This document shows, piece after piece, positions 20,001 to 30,999 of a DNA stretch of 64,000 bases. Within the stretch, counting starts at the first letter, position 1. Each line of letters opens with the position of its first letter. Under the pieces are notes generated by a model that had not been told where the DNA came from, did no database searches, and saw only the letters and a program-made list of their open reading frames with translations. Origin of the DNA: Betaproteobacteria bacterium MOLA814. GTDB taxonomy: Bacteria; Pseudomonadota; Gammaproteobacteria; Burkholderiales; Burkholderiaceae_C. Location of the stretch: assembly GCA_000496475.1 (NCBI GenBank), contig AYMW01000002.1:496001-560000 (forward strand), given 5' to 3'. The translations under genes were made by a program, and so were the position numbers.

Positions 20001-21020
20001 TTAAGACTGGCTGCGTTTGGCAACGGTTGCCGCGTGACCACCAATTGGGAATGTGGCCTCTACCCAGCGCCTAGCACGGCGTGCATCTGCTACCCGTGTG
20101 TACTTACCTTTAGAGTCCAAGAACACCATGATCAGGTTACGTCCAGCCACTGACGTTTGCATGACCAAGCAACGGCCTGCTTCACGTATGTAGCCGGTTT
20201 TTTGCAACCCAATATTCCAATCGTCTGAGCGTACCAAACTGTTGCTGTTGCGGTACTCAATACGTCTCCTGCCAGAACGCACTGAGGCAGACTCGGCGGT
20301 TGACAGCTCACGCAACAAAGGACGGTCGTGGGCGACAGAGACCAGAATAGCCAAATCTCTCGCGCTAGATTTGTTTTGACTGGACAAACCTGTTGGTTCA
20401 ACGTATTTGGTATCGGTCATGCCCAGCAGGCTGGCTTTGGCATTCATATTGGCCACGAATGCGACTTCGCCTCCTGGGAATGTTCTGGCCAACGCGTGGG
20501 CTGCGCGGTTTTCACTCGACATCAGGGACAAGTGCAAGGCCTGTCCGCGTGTGAGTTTGGTACCTAAACGCAAGCGAGAAGAGCTGCCTTTGATACGGTC
20601 AACATCCGCACGGGTAATAACAATTTTCTCGCTCATATTGAGATCAGCATCGTTGATGATGAGGCCAGTCATCAACTTCGTCAAAGATGCAATGGGAAGG
20701 ATAGCCTCGTCATTTTTACTGAACAGCACTTCATGCGTGTCTTGATCAATGACCAAGGCCACGCTTGATTTTAACTTCAACGGGTCGACTCTGGGCTCCA
20801 AACCAGACTGGTTGGCTACAGATAAAGCAGCAACAGCTGTGGCTCCAACAACAGATGTCTTTGTACCCGCGAAACGGATGCTGGCTTTAACCGTTGTACC
20901 AGCGTAATTCTTAGCAACAACACCAGGCTCTGCAGCTTGGGTGTGTTGCCCTGCTGTGACGACAGCCAGCATAAACAGACCTAAAAAGGCTGCATTTGAC
21001 AGTGTTTGACGTGTTTTCAA
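20001..21020 (-). CDS. pbpG: D-alanyl-D-alanine endopeptidase (PBP7-like, peptidase S11)
   Basis: A periplasmic penicillin-binding protein that cleaves peptidoglycan cross-links. The 339-residue product has a signal peptide (AAFLGLFMLAVVTAG, cleavage near residue 30) and all three active-site motifs: SLTK (Ser112-Lys115), SEN (Ser169-Asn171) and KTG in LQKTGY. An Ala/Ser/Thr-rich stretch of about 50 residues separates the signal from the domain. The start codon appears to be TTG at 21020; the frame is closed by a stop three codons upstream, and the next ATG would remove the signal peptide. PBP7 rather than PBP5/6 is suggested by the lack of the C-terminal beta domain and membrane anchor. Confidence 0.88.
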   Translation of the reverse strand: MKTRQTLSNAAFLGLFMLAVVTAGQHTQAAEPGVVAKNYAGTTVKASIRFAGTKTSVVGATAVAALSVANQSGLEPRVDPLKLKSSVALVIDQDTHEVLFSKNDEAILPIASLTKLMTGLIINDADLNMSEKIVITRADVDRIKGSSSRLRLGTKLTRGQALHLSLMSSENRAAHALARTFPGGEVAFVANMNAKASLLGMTDTKYVEPTGLSSQNKSSARDLAILVSVAHDRPLLRELSTAESASVRSGRRRIEYRNSNSLVRSDDWNIGLQKTGYIREAGRCLVMQTSVAGRNLIMVFLDSKGKYTRVADARRARRWVEATFPIGGHAATVAKRSQS

Positions 21021-21242
21021 AATTCTCTATCCCTACGCAAATTAATTATTGCCAAGGGTTAGTTTAGTTTTAATTTTAAAAAAGTCTAGTGTTTTCAAGC
21101 ATTTAAACAATTTAGCTAGATTTTGTCTCACTTTAAAAATGAGCGCCTAAGTAAACATTTAACCGGTCTTTGTTTTAAATAAGACCGTACCCCTGAAGCA
21201 TGAAGCATTAAAAAAACACACATTCACACAAATGCAACAGGC
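21021..21242. other. AT-rich upstream region of the endopeptidase gene
   Basis: An AT-rich stretch between the leuA terminator and the TTG start. It presumably holds the endopeptidase promoter. No open frame or known RNA is visible. Confidence 0.5.
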
Positions 21243-21284
21243 GAAAAAATACCGCTGAACAGGCTGTGTGAATCAGCGGTATTT
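21243..21284 (-). terminator. Intrinsic terminator after leuA
   Basis: Perfect 12-bp inverted repeat (21247-21258 with 21273-21284, 14-base loop) followed on the minus strand by a run of six T. It lies 38 bases after the leuA stop. Confidence 0.88.
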
Positions 21285-21321
21285 AAGTCGCGCGGCTTAA
21301 GCCATAGCTATGTCACCTTTA

Positions 21322-22863
21322 TCAACCCTGTGCTGCAACCCGCTGTGAGGAGCTGTGAAGCTTGTTCAATGCACTGAGGTAAGCCTTGGCAGAAGCCACC
21401 ACAATATCTGGATCGGAGCCCACGCCGTTGACCACTCGCCCAGAGTGCTGCAAGCGAACTGTCACCTCACCTTGACTCTCAGTTGAACCAGAGGTAATGG
21501 CATTGACCGAATACAGGACCAACTCGGCACCACTGTCGACATGGCTTTCAATCGCTTTAAGGGTCGCATCGACGGGCCCATTGCCGCTGGACGCCGTGGA
21601 GATTTCCGCACCTTTGGCTACGAACACCACACTGGCCTGTGGCTGCTCGCCAGTCTCACTGCGTTGTGACAATGACACCAAGCTATAAAGCTCGGCAGCA
21701 CTTCCGGCTTGCTCCTCGCTGACCAGAGCCAAAATATCTTCGTCGAAAATATCACTTTTGCGATCAGCCAACTCTTTGAACTTGGCAAATGCCGTGTTCA
21801 CGTCTGCCTCAGATTCCATCACAATGCCCAAGTCTTGCAGGCGCTGTTTAAAGGCATTGCGTCCACTCAACTTACCCAACACCATTTTGTTGGCGCTCCA
21901 CCCTACATCTTCAGCACGCATGATTTCATATGTGTCACGCGCTTTGAGCACGCCATCTTGGTGAATGCCGGAGGCGTGCGCAAACGCATTCGCACCCACA
22001 ATGGCCTTGTTGGGCTGAACCACAAATCCTGTGGTTTGACTCACCATGCGAGACGCAGACAAGATTTGGCTGATATCAATGCCCACATCAAGGTTGAAGT
22101 AGTCGCGCCTTGTGCGCAACGCCATCACCACCTCCTCCAGCGAGCAGTTGCCTGCGCGTTCACCCAAGCCATTGATGGTGCATTCAATTTGACGCGCGCC
22201 GCCAATTTGCACACCGGCCAAAGAGTTGGCCACGGCCATACCCAAATCGTTGTGGCAGTGCACAGACCAGATGGCCTTGTCAGAATTGGGGATGCGTTCG
22301 CGTAAATTTTTAATGAAGTTACCGTACAACTCTGGCACCGCATAGCCCACGGTGTCGGGTATGTTGATGGTTGTCGCACCTTCTTTGATCACAGCTTCAA
22401 TCACACGACACAGAAAGTCCGGGTCTGAGCGGTAGCCGTCTTCTGGGCTGAACTCCACATCAGCCACGCGGCTGCGGGCGTAGCGCACGGACAGCTTGGC
22501 TTGTTCAAACACCTGGTCTGCTGTCATGCGCAGCTTCTTTTCCATGTGCAAGGGACTGGTAGCAATGAAGGTGTGTATACGCGACGACACGGCGCCGGCC
22601 AGCGCATCAGCCGCACGACCAATATCCTTGTCGTTGGCACGTGCCAACGAGCAGATCGTAGAGTCTTTGATAGCCTCTGCAATGGCTTTAACGGCTTCAA
22701 AATCACCATTTGAACTGGCTGCAAAGCCGGCCTCGATCACGTCAACTTTCAAACGCTCCAGTTGGCGCGCAATGCGCAGCTTCTCGTCGCGCGTCATGGA
22801 TGCGCCAGGCGATTGCTCACCATCGCGCAAAGTGGTATCAAAAATTACAAGTTTATCGGTCAT
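21322..22863 (-). CDS. leuA: 2-isopropylmalate synthase
   Basis: LeuA condenses acetyl-CoA with 2-ketoisovalerate, the first committed step to leucine. The 513-residue product has the N-terminal [16 protein letters not shown] motif, the metal-binding [11 protein letters not shown], and [16 protein letters not shown]-terminal domain of about 120 residues, which mediates leucine feedback inhibition, is complete. The start has GGAG 7 bases upstream. It is preceded by a leucine-rich leader peptide and terminator (22902-23034), so transcription is probably attenuated by charged leucyl-tRNA. Confidence 0.97.
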   Translation of the reverse strand: MTDKLVIFDTTLRDGEQSPGASMTRDEKLRIARQLERLKVDVIEAGFAASSNGDFEAVKAIAEAIKDSTICSLARANDKDIGRAADALAGAVSSRIHTFIATSPLHMEKKLRMTADQVFEQAKLSVRYARSRVADVEFSPEDGYRSDPDFLCRVIEAVIKEGATTINIPDTVGYAVPELYGNFIKNLRERIPNSDKAIWSVHCHNDLGMAVANSLAGVQIGGARQIECTINGLGERAGNCSLEEVVMALRTRRDYFNLDVGIDISQILSASRMVSQTTGFVVQPNKAIVGANAFAHASGIHQDGVLKARDTYEIMRAEDVGWSANKMVLGKLSGRNAFKQRLQDLGIVMESEADVNTAFAKFKELADRKSDIFDEDILALVSEEQAGSAAELYSLVSLSQRSETGEQPQASVVFVAKGAEISTASSGNGPVDATLKAIESHVDSGAELVLYSVNAITSGSTESQGEVTVRLQHSGRVVNGVGSDPDIVVASAKAYLSALNKLHSSSQRVAAQG

Positions 22864-22901
22864 GACTTACTCCGAGAGGTTTTACGAAATAGCGCAGGTG
22901 C

Positions 22902-22939
22902 AAAAAAAAACGGCCCGCTGCGCTGGCAAACGGGCCGTT
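22902..22939 (-). terminator. Attenuator terminator in the leuA leader
   Basis: A 9-bp GC-rich stem (22909-22917 with 22931-22939, 13-base loop) followed on the minus strand by at least seven T. It lies between the leader-peptide stop (22960) and the leuA start (22863), where an attenuator belongs. It could also end transcripts coming from pssA. Confidence 0.85.
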
Positions 22940-22959
22940 GATTCAGTATCGCGCAAGCG

Positions 22960-23034
22960 TCACCAAACCGACCCTTTGGTCAGTAGGCTTGCTAGCAGTA
23001 GGCTAGAAAGGGTTGACTGTGCGAAAAAATTCAT
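22960..23034 (-). CDS. leuL: leuA leader peptide (24 codons, six Leu)
   Basis: A short frame opening with MNFFAQSTLSS and continuing LLLASLLTKGSVW to a TGA stop. Six of 24 codons are Leu (positions 9, 12, 13, 14, 17 and 18), in two clusters using CTA, CTG and CTT. It ends about 20 bases before the right arm of a strong terminator and about 100 bases before leuA. The last codons form a hairpin (ACCAAA pairing with TTTGGT, 22963-22980), a candidate for the first protector stem. The ribosome-binding site is weak. This is the layout of a classical amino-acid attenuator; I infer that leucyl-tRNA shortage stalls the ribosome in the Leu cluster and allows leuA transcription. Confidence 0.75.
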   Translation of the reverse strand: MNFFAQSTLSSLLLASLLTKGSVW

Positions 23035-23076
23035 CAGATTAATGTATCACAAAGTTACGCAAACGGTGCAATGGCT

Positions 23077-23895
23077 CTACTCGTGGAGCCCGCGCTCTTC
23101 AGGTTCGTCGGTAGACATGCTGATCACGCTGGTCTGCTGGCCTTTAAAACGACGCCAGCCATACAACACATAACCAGACAATCCGTAGGCAACAAACAAA
23201 GCGAACAGCACAGTAGGCGGGTGAATGTTAACCACCGCGATGCCTAGAGCAACAGCCACAATTGCGGCGAACGGCACGCTCTTTTTAAGATGCATATCTT
23301 TAAAGCTGTAGAAAGGCACGTTGGTCACCATCGTGAGGCCCACATACAGGGTCAAGGCAAACATAGGCCAGGCAAGGCTTGCAGTGTCTAGGTCAATCTC
23401 AACAGAGAGCCAAATTGCACCGGCCACCAAGGCCGCCGCGGCAGGTGACGGCAAACCTTGAAAGTAACGCTTATCAACCACGCTGGTGTTCACATTAAAA
23501 CGTGCCAAGCGAAGCGCTGCACATGACACGTATACAAACGCAGCAATCCATCCCCAGCGACCCAAGTCGCGCAAGGTCCACTCATAAGCGATCAAGGCTG
23601 GCGCAGCCCCGAACGACACCATGTCACTGAGTGAGTCCATTTGCTCGCCAAACGCACTTTGCGTGTTGGTGAGTCGGGCGACGCGCCCGTCAAGGCCGTC
23701 TAAGAACATGGCTGCAAAAATACCCAAGGTTGCCAAGTCAAAGCGCCCGTTCATAGACATGACCACCGCATAGAAACCACCAAACAGCGCTGCCAAGGTA
23801 ATCATGTTGGGCAACATGTAAATACCTTTTTTGCGCAAAGGCAAGCTGGCAATGGCGGGGGCATCGCTGGGGGTGTCGTTTTTTTTAACTGTCAT
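23077..23895 (-). CDS. pssA: CDP-diacylglycerol--serine O-phosphatidyltransferase
   Basis: PssA makes phosphatidylserine, the precursor of phosphatidylethanolamine. The 272-residue membrane protein carries the CDP-alcohol phosphotransferase motif with correct spacing (DGLDGRVAR, then FGEQMDSLSD). Six or more hydrophobic segments are visible. It is the integral-membrane type (as in Bacillus and many proteobacteria) rather than the peripheral E. coli type. The C-terminal 25 residues are charged. It lies between ilvC and leuA; a terminator separates it from ilvC, so it probably has its own promoter. Confidence 0.94.
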   Translation of the reverse strand: MTVKKNDTPSDAPAIASLPLRKKGIYMLPNMITLAALFGGFYAVVMSMNGRFDLATLGIFAAMFLDGLDGRVARLTNTQSAFGEQMDSLSDMVSFGAAPALIAYEWTLRDLGRWGWIAAFVYVSCAALRLARFNVNTSVVDKRYFQGLPSPAAAALVAGAIWLSVEIDLDTASLAWPMFALTLYVGLTMVTNVPFYSFKDMHLKKSVPFAAIVAVALGIAVVNIHPPTVLFALFVAYGLSGYVLYGWRRFKGQQTSVISMSTDEPEERGLHE

Positions 23896-23964
23896 AAGTG
23901 TGCCAAGTTGTGCAATGGCCCAAGTCTAAAGCACCTAAACGGGCCGGGCAGCAAGCGCCTTAAA

Positions 23965-23992
23965 AGAAAAAAGGCCACCGAAGTGACCTTTT
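23965..23992 (-). terminator. Intrinsic terminator after ilvC
   Basis: An 8-bp stem (23971-23978 with 23983-23990, one G-T pair) with a TTCG loop on the minus strand and a following T-rich tract. It lies about 70 bases after the ilvC stop and separates ilvC from pssA. Confidence 0.85.
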
Positions 23993-24062
23993 ATGCACAC
24001 CACCTTGGTGGGTTGCAGCAATTGCAGCATGTATCAGACATGACGCAATTGCATAACTTGCA

Positions 24063-25115
<1,053 letters not shown>

Positions 25116-25152
25116 CTAAACAAATAAAATCGAACGGATACAGATAAAAGCA

Positions 25153-25644
25153 CTAAGCCCGGAGTATTCTCTCACCCCGGCCGATACCGCAAGTGCCCGT
25201 GCGCACGGTTTCTAAAATAGCACCCGCATCAATGGCTTGCAAAAACGCGTCGTTTTTGACTTGGTCGCCTGTGAGCTCGACGGTATAAGAGCGATCGGTC
25301 ACGTCAATGACGCGTCCGCGAAAGATATCAGCCATGCGCTTCATCTCCTCACGCTCTTTACCAACCGCACGAACCTTGACCAGCATTAACTCGCGTTCGG
25401 TGTAGGCACCTTCGGTCAAGTCAACAACTTTCACCACTTCAATGAGACGGTTGAGATGCTTCGTAATTTGCTCAACCAACTCGTCAGAACCGGTGGTTTG
25501 AATGGTCATTCGCGACAAACTAGGGTCTTCAGTGGGGGCTACTGACAGCGACTCGATGTTGTAACCGCGGGCAGAAAATAGACCAACTACGCGTGACAGC
25601 GCACCAGGTTCGTTCTCTAAAAGAACAGCAATGATATGTTTCAT
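25153..25644 (-). CDS. ilvH: Acetolactate synthase small (regulatory) subunit
   Basis: The regulatory subunit activates the catalytic subunit IlvI and confers valine feedback inhibition. The 163-residue product has an N-terminal ACT domain (MKHIIAVLLENEPGALSRVVGLFSARGYN) and the C-terminal ALS_ss_C domain ending GIGRGERILRA, full length for the family. It is downstream of ilvI in the same direction with a gap of about 150 bases. Confidence 0.97.
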   Translation of the reverse strand: MKHIIAVLLENEPGALSRVVGLFSARGYNIESLSVAPTEDPSLSRMTIQTTGSDELVEQITKHLNRLIEVVKVVDLTEGAYTERELMLVKVRAVGKEREEMKRMADIFRGRVIDVTDRSYTVELTGDQVKNDAFLQAIDAGAILETVRTGTCGIGRGERILRA

Positions 25645-25796
25645 ATGGGGTTGTTTCTTTTTGCCGCCCTCGCCAGCTCACGGTAACAAGCTGGTTTGGC
25701 GAACAATAGATTCAGAAGCGCTAAGGTTATGACAGCGTGCCTAAAGGACAGCGCTGCGAGAGCTAAAGCGGGGGGTAGGGTAAAACTGGCTGAAGG

Positions 25797-27575
25797 TTAC
25801 AGGTCCTCTGTACCCAACAGCATTTCCGTAATCCCTTTGCCGGCTTTAACCATTGGGAAAACGTTTTCTGTTGGGTCGGTTCTGAAGTCCATAAACACCG
25901 TGCGATCTTTCAAATTACGGGCTTCATGCAAGGCACCTTCTACGTCTTGAGGGCGCTCAATTAGCATGCCCACATGGCCATAAGCTTCAGCCAACTTTAC
26001 AAAGTCCGGCAAGGCATCCATATAACTGCTAGCGTATCGCCCAGCGTACTCAACCTCCTGCCACTGCCTGACCATACCAAGGTAACGGTTGTTCAGAGAG
26101 ACAACCTTGATCGGCGTGTTGTACTGCAAGCAAGTTGACAGCTCTTGGATACACATTTGCACAGAACCCTCGCCCGTCACGCAATACACCTCAGCGTCAG
26201 GCTTGGCCAACTTGATGCCCATAGCGTAAGGAATACCCACACCCATGGTACCCAAGCCACCAGAGTTAATCCAGCGTCTTGGTCTATCAAAGCCGTAGTA
26301 TTGGGCTGCCCACATCTGATGCTGGCCGACGTCTGATGTGATGTAAGCATCAGCATCTTTGGTCATATCCCACAACGTCTGAATGACTTTTTGTGGTTTG
26401 ATCACGTCGGTGTTTGTGTCGTCGTACTTTAGGCAGTTGCGTGACCGCCAGTCTTCAATGGTGCTCCACCACGCGGCTAGATCAGCTGGGTCAACACGTT
26501 GCGGCGTGTCTTTAATCATGTTGATTAGCTCACGCAACACATCTTTGCAATCGCCCACAATTGGGACGTCCACCTTTACGCGCTTAGAAATGCTGCTGGG
26601 ATCGACGTCAATATGAATGATTTTGCGCTCGTTTTGGGCAAAATGCTTGGGGTTACCAATCACGCGGTCATCAAAACGCGCGCCTACCGCCAACAAGACA
26701 TCGCTGTTTTGCATGGCATTGTTGGCCTCAATCGTGCCGTGCATACCCAGCATGCCTAAGAAACGCTTGTCGCTGGCTGGAAACGCGCCCAACCCCATAA
26801 GCGTGTTGGTCACTGGGTAGCCTAACAAGTCCACCAACTCGCGCAGCTCTGCAACAGCTTCGCCCAACAAGACGCCGCCGCCGGTATAAATATAGGGGCG
26901 CTTGGCACTCAGCAGCAGCTGTAAAGCCTTGCGAATTTGACCACCATGCCCCTTGCGCACCGGGTTGTAAGACCGCATGTGCACAGCCTCTGGGTAACCA
27001 GCGTAAGAGGCCTTTTTGAAGGACACATCTTTTGGCACATCCACCACCACTGGGCCTGGTCGACCTGAGCGCGCAATGTGAAATGCCTTTTTCATGATGC
27101 CAGCCAAATCAGCCGGGTCTTTCACCAAGAAGTTATGCTTAACGATGGGACGGGTAATGCCCACGGTATCGCACTCTTGGAAGGCATCCAAGCCTATGGA
27201 CGTGGTCGGTACTTGGCCGCTGATAATGACCATGGGAATGCTGTCCATGTATGCGGTTGCTATACCGGTGACAGCATTGGTCAGACCTGGGCCCGACGTG
27301 ACCAATGCGACGCCTACTTCGCCAGTAGCGCGTGCAAAACCGTCTGCAGCGTGCACGGCAGCCTGCTCGTGACGGACAAGCACGTGCTGAATAGAGTCTT
27401 GTTTGTGAAGGGCGTCATAGATGTACAGCACGGCACCACCCGGGTAGCCCCAAATTTGCTTTACACCTTCAGCTTGTAATGATTTAACGAGTATTTCCGA
27501 ACCCATCAGCTCAGGAACTTGGCCGGCAAAATCTGCAACGGCAGCGGAATTGATTTCCGCAGAATTGATTTTCAT
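25797..27575 (-). CDS. ilvI: Acetolactate synthase large (catalytic) subunit
   Basis: The ThDP-dependent enzyme makes acetolactate or acetohydroxybutyrate, starting the branched-chain pathway. The 592-residue product has [14 protein letters not shown], the ThDP Glu region [18 protein letters not shown], and the C-terminal ThDP/Mg motif [15 protein letters not shown] followed by [13 protein letters not shown]. The start at 27575 has AAAGG upstream. The first 12 residues contain a tandem EINSA repeat from a duplicated DNA stretch (27543-27573), ahead of the conserved domain. First gene of ilvI-ilvH-ilvC. I looked for a branched-chain leader peptide upstream and found none. Confidence 0.97.
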   Translation of the reverse strand: MKINSAEINSAAVADFAGQVPELMGSEILVKSLQAEGVKQIWGYPGGAVLYIYDALHKQDSIQHVLVRHEQAAVHAADGFARATGEVGVALVTSGPGLTNAVTGIATAYMDSIPMVIISGQVPTTSIGLDAFQECDTVGITRPIVKHNFLVKDPADLAGIMKKAFHIARSGRPGPVVVDVPKDVSFKKASYAGYPEAVHMRSYNPVRKGHGGQIRKALQLLLSAKRPYIYTGGGVLLGEAVAELRELVDLLGYPVTNTLMGLGAFPASDKRFLGMLGMHGTIEANNAMQNSDVLLAVGARFDDRVIGNPKHFAQNERKIIHIDVDPSSISKRVKVDVPIVGDCKDVLRELINMIKDTPQRVDPADLAAWWSTIEDWRSRNCLKYDDTNTDVIKPQKVIQTLWDMTKDADAYITSDVGQHQMWAAQYYGFDRPRRWINSGGLGTMGVGIPYAMGIKLAKPDAEVYCVTGEGSVQMCIQELSTCLQYNTPIKVVSLNNRYLGMVRQWQEVEYAGRYASSYMDALPDFVKLAEAYGHVGMLIERPQDVEGALHEARNLKDRTVFMDFRTDPTENVFPMVKAGKGITEMLLGTEDL

Positions 27576-27848
27576 AATAAACCTTTGAGATTTTCTCTAA
27601 CGAAAAACCGTGGGTGCCTTTTGCAAAGCCCTTGTGGGGCCAGCTCAAGACTTGAGACAACAGACATTGACGGGCTTCAATTTGTACATCCCGCGCGACT
27701 GTTATCCGTTTGCAATTAAATTGTGCAGCCAACATTATGGCATGCATTTTTACGCCACCAGCGCCATAGGCTTCAGCCACCCCGTATGGGGGCTCTCAAT
27801 AACGGTGACAATGAGATTCACATTAAGAGAACTTTCACCAATCTACTC

Positions 27849-28391
27849 ATGCCACAACAAAGCCTCATTCCTGACATACCCAGCCTCAAGCGCCGCATGG
27901 CTGCTTGGTTGTACGAGTCCATGTTGTTGTTTGGGGTGCTCTTTGTGACCGACTATGTGTTCAGTGTGTTGACCAATACGCGAGACCCGGTAGACAACCG
28001 ATCTGTTCAGCAAATGTTGTTATTTGTTGTGCTTGGCATGTATTTTTGCTGGCAGTGGACGCGAAGCGGCCAGACGTTGGCCATGAAGACTTGGCATGTG
28101 CGCTTGGTTGACGCCAACGACCCACAACACATGCCGTCGTGGCGCCAGGCTATTGCGCGTTACCTCATGTGCTGGGTATGGCTTATTCCGCCACTGCTGC
28201 TAGGCAAAGCCTTGGGCTCTGGTGCTGGGATGATTACAGTTTGGATCTTGTTGTGGGCTGCGGTTTGGGCCAACACCGCCAGACTAAACCCGCAACGACA
28301 CTTTTGGCACGATGTGTGGGCAGGAACACAACTGGTCTCTTACGAGCCTGTGCCAGCTAACAAGCCAAAAGCCAACGCTACAAAAGAATAA
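27849..28391 (+). CDS. RDD-family membrane protein
   Basis: A 180-residue membrane protein of the RDD family. Three or four hydrophobic segments are visible (LLFGVLFVTDYVFSVL, MLLFVVLGMYFCWQWT, WVWLIPPLLLG, ITVWILLWAAVWA), with the paralogous motif TLAMKTWHVRLVD between them and a C-terminal HDVWAGTQLV. I chose the ATG at 27849 (MPQQSLIPDIPSLKRRMAAW); the frame is open upstream, but that part has no family similarity. RDD proteins are poorly understood, with proposed transport roles. It is divergent from ilvI and precedes dgkA by about 40 bases. Confidence 0.85.
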   Translation: MPQQSLIPDIPSLKRRMAAWLYESMLLFGVLFVTDYVFSVLTNTRDPVDNRSVQQMLLFVVLGMYFCWQWTRSGQTLAMKTWHVRLVDANDPQHMPSWRQAIARYLMCWVWLIPPLLLGKALGSGAGMITVWILLWAAVWANTARLNPQRHFWHDVWAGTQLVSYEPVPANKPKANATKE

Positions 28392-28432
28392 CCCAACACA
28401 TTTGGGTGCCAGCCGTTACATACAATTAACGC

Positions 28433-28828
28433 ATGACCATGACATTCAAAAAAGGCAAACCCACTGTTAAACTGAGCGGCTTTGCTAGGTTACCGCACGC
28501 ATTGTCCTACTCAATAGATGGGCTCAAAAGTGGCTGGAAAGAGCCTGCATTTGCTTTTGAAGTTATGTTGGCGACACTGCTAGTGCCTGCAGCCTTTTTT
28601 ATTGGTCAGGGCTGGCTAGAAGTTGCCATGCTGATTGCCACTGTGGTGCTGGTGCTCATTACCGAGCTGCTCAACACAGCCTTAGAAGCGGCCATTGACC
28701 GCATCAGCGAAGACCACCACGCGCTGTCAAAAATTGCCAAAGACATGGCCAGCGCCGCGGTGTTGCTCGCATTGCTGTTGTGTGCCGGCGTGTGGCTGGC
28801 CGCTGTTGTTTCAAGAGCCCTTGCCTAA
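28433..28828 (+). CDS. dgkA: Diacylglycerol kinase (DgkA type)
   Basis: The small integral-membrane kinase recycles diacylglycerol to phosphatidic acid. The 131-residue product has ITELLNTALEAAIDRIS, the catalytic Glu/Asn stretch, and KIAKDMASAAVLLALLLC, with three membrane helices as in E. coli DgkA (121 residues). The start is the first of two in-frame ATGs (28433 or 28439). Its TAA stop overlaps the ATG of the next gene by one base. Confidence 0.95.
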   Translation: MTMTFKKGKPTVKLSGFARLPHALSYSIDGLKSGWKEPAFAFEVMLATLLVPAAFFIGQGWLEVAMLIATVVLVLITELLNTALEAAIDRISEDHHALSKIAKDMASAAVLLALLLCAGVWLAAVVSRALA

Positions 28829-29403
28829 TGGTGAACCCTGTATTTTCTATTGCCGTTTATTGTGGCTCGCGCCCAGGCACCGAGCCAGCCCACACGGACG
28901 CAGCCACAGAAGTAGGCACGTGGATTGGCTCGCGGGGCGGCCAGTTGGTGTATGGCGGCGGCAAAACAGGATTGATGGGCACTGTGGCACGTGCATGCGC
29001 CCAAGCTGGCGGGCGTGTTCTCGGTGTGATGCCTCGGGCGCTGGTGGCACGTGAGGTAGCCAATACCGACTGCGACGAGCTTGTCGTGGTGGAAACCATG
29101 CATGAGCGCAAGGCCATCATGGCCGAGCGCAGTGACGCATTTATTGCCATGGCCGGTGGCATTGGCACATTTGAAGAACTGTTTGAAATATGGACCTGGC
29201 GTCAGCTGGGTTACCACAACAAACCCGTGGGCTTACTCAACATAAACGGCTATTACGACGGGCTCAATACGTTTATTCAAACAGCTTTACGAGCCGAGTT
29301 TATGGATGACCGCCAGATGGCATTGATTGAAGTTGGTTGCGAGCCAGCAGCGCTGTTGCACACATTGGTTGGTCACTGGGAAGACAACTTGAAAGGCCGC
29401 TGA
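28828..29403 (+). CDS. LOG-family protein (putative nucleoside 5'-monophosphate phosphoribohydrolase)
   Basis: A 191-residue Rossmann-like protein of the TIGR00730/LOG family, whose members release cytokinin-type bases or cleave nucleoside monophosphates. It shows SIAVYCGSRPG at the start, VYGGGKTGLMGTVA near residue 42 and MHERKAIM near 91. The usual PGGxGTxxE motif reads AGGIGTFEE (109-117), so the Pro is replaced by Ala. The ATG at 28828 overlaps the dgkA stop, which supports this start over the longer frame. Enzymatic activity is inferred from family only. Confidence 0.88.
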   Translation: MVNPVFSIAVYCGSRPGTEPAHTDAATEVGTWIGSRGGQLVYGGGKTGLMGTVARACAQAGGRVLGVMPRALVAREVANTDCDELVVVETMHERKAIMAERSDAFIAMAGGIGTFEELFEIWTWRQLGYHNKPVGLLNINGYYDGLNTFIQTALRAEFMDDRQMALIEVGCEPAALLHTLVGHWEDNLKGR

Positions 29404-29428
29404 GAATGCAGCAGGTGCGGTGCGCTCA

Positions 29429-29791
<363 letters not shown>

Positions 29792-29935
29792 TTAAACAAG
29801 CACGCTGAGAACCATGACTAGGCATCGCGTGCTTGGTCGTCATTATGCCCAAGCCTAGCCAGAGCCGCTGCATGTGCCGCATAATTTAGAGTTACTGCGT
29901 TAACTATTAAGCCCACAAGCTGATTCACAAGCCAC

Positions 29936-30946
29936 ATGCACAAGCTGCCAGAACACATACCGACTGTTGCGACGTTTAGGGGCGAGCACCCTGAGAATAT
30001 TTATTACGGCTCTGTTGCCGTGGTCGATAAACGGGGCAAGCTGCTGGCACATGCTGGCGACATGCGCACGCCCATGTTCACGCGCTCGGCGCTCAAACCC
30101 TTTCAGGCCATGCCGCTCATTGCACAGTTTGCAGACAAATTTGATCTCAGCGATGCCGACGTTGCCCTGCTCTGCGCCAGCCACAACGGGGAGGCAGCGC
30201 ACGCGAGCCGCGCAGCGTCTATTTTGAGCCGCGCTGGACGGGGTGAAACCGACCTGCTGTGCGGCACCCACCTGCCCTATTACTACACCACCAACAACAT
30301 TGCGCCGCCAGTGCCGCCCACTTACAACAGGCTGAACCACAACTGCTCAGGCAAGCACGCCGGGATGCTGATGTTGGCCACCGCCTTGGGCGTGCCACAC
30401 CAGCTGTATACAGACCTGTCACACCCCGTGCAGCAAGCCATTGTGGCCAGCGTATGCCATTTTTGCGGCTTGCAGCCCAGCCAACTGGTGGTGGGTATTG
30501 ACGGCTGCAGCGTCCCCAACTTTGCCGTGCCGCTGCCCAACTTGGGGCGCGCCTTTGCACAGCTCACCACCGACCATGCAGACGGGATGTATGGCAACGG
30601 CCCACAGCGGGTGTTTCAAGCCATGAGTGAGCACCCAGCAATGGTCAGTGGCATGGGGCGCAATGACTTGGCCATCACCCGCGCTGGCCAAGGCGACTGG
30701 ATTTCCAAAGTGGGCGCTGACGGCGTGCAAACCGTCACCAGCAAGTCACGCGGCACCGCCATAGTGGCCAAAATTGCCGACGGCAATGCAGACATGCTGA
30801 TGGTCATGGTGCGTGCAGCGCTTGAGCAAATGGGCTGGATGAACGACACAGCGCGCAACGCCCTCAAGGCCTATGTGCCGGGCCCTTTGAAGAACGTGGC
30901 CAAACTAGACGTAGGCCATACGCAAGCTGTGTTTCAGCTGGGTTAA
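29936..30946 (+). CDS. L-asparaginase, Rhizobium etli type (COG4448)
   Basis: A 336-residue protein of the thermolabile R. etli-type asparaginase family, unrelated to E. coli AnsA/AnsB and structurally akin to serine beta-lactamase-like enzymes. The serine motif RSALKPFQA (Ser51-x-x-Lys54) and the NHNCSGKHAGML stretch (Cys137, Lys140), which in the family binds metal and completes the active site, are both present, with GIDGCSVPNFAVPL further on. It would deaminate asparagine to aspartate and ammonia. It is divergent from glnB with about 170 bases between, a plausible nitrogen-metabolism pairing. Confidence 0.9.
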   Translation: MHKLPEHIPTVATFRGEHPENIYYGSVAVVDKRGKLLAHAGDMRTPMFTRSALKPFQAMPLIAQFADKFDLSDADVALLCASHNGEAAHASRAASILSRAGRGETDLLCGTHLPYYYTTNNIAPPVPPTYNRLNHNCSGKHAGMLMLATALGVPHQLYTDLSHPVQQAIVASVCHFCGLQPSQLVVGIDGCSVPNFAVPLPNLGRAFAQLTTDHADGMYGNGPQRVFQAMSEHPAMVSGMGRNDLAITRAGQGDWISKVGADGVQTVTSKSRGTAIVAKIADGNADMLMVMVRAALEQMGWMNDTARNALKAYVPGPLKNVAKLDVGHTQAVFQLG

Positions 30947-30999
30947 CAGTGCGCACTGAAAGGCCTTGCACAAATTAAAGAAATGATAGATCGATGGGA

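Noticed and set aside
27576-27848. Search for a branched-chain (Ile/Val/Leu) attenuator before ilvI
   Set aside because: I read the minus strand through this gap and found no short frame rich in Ile, Val or Leu and no T-tailed hairpin.
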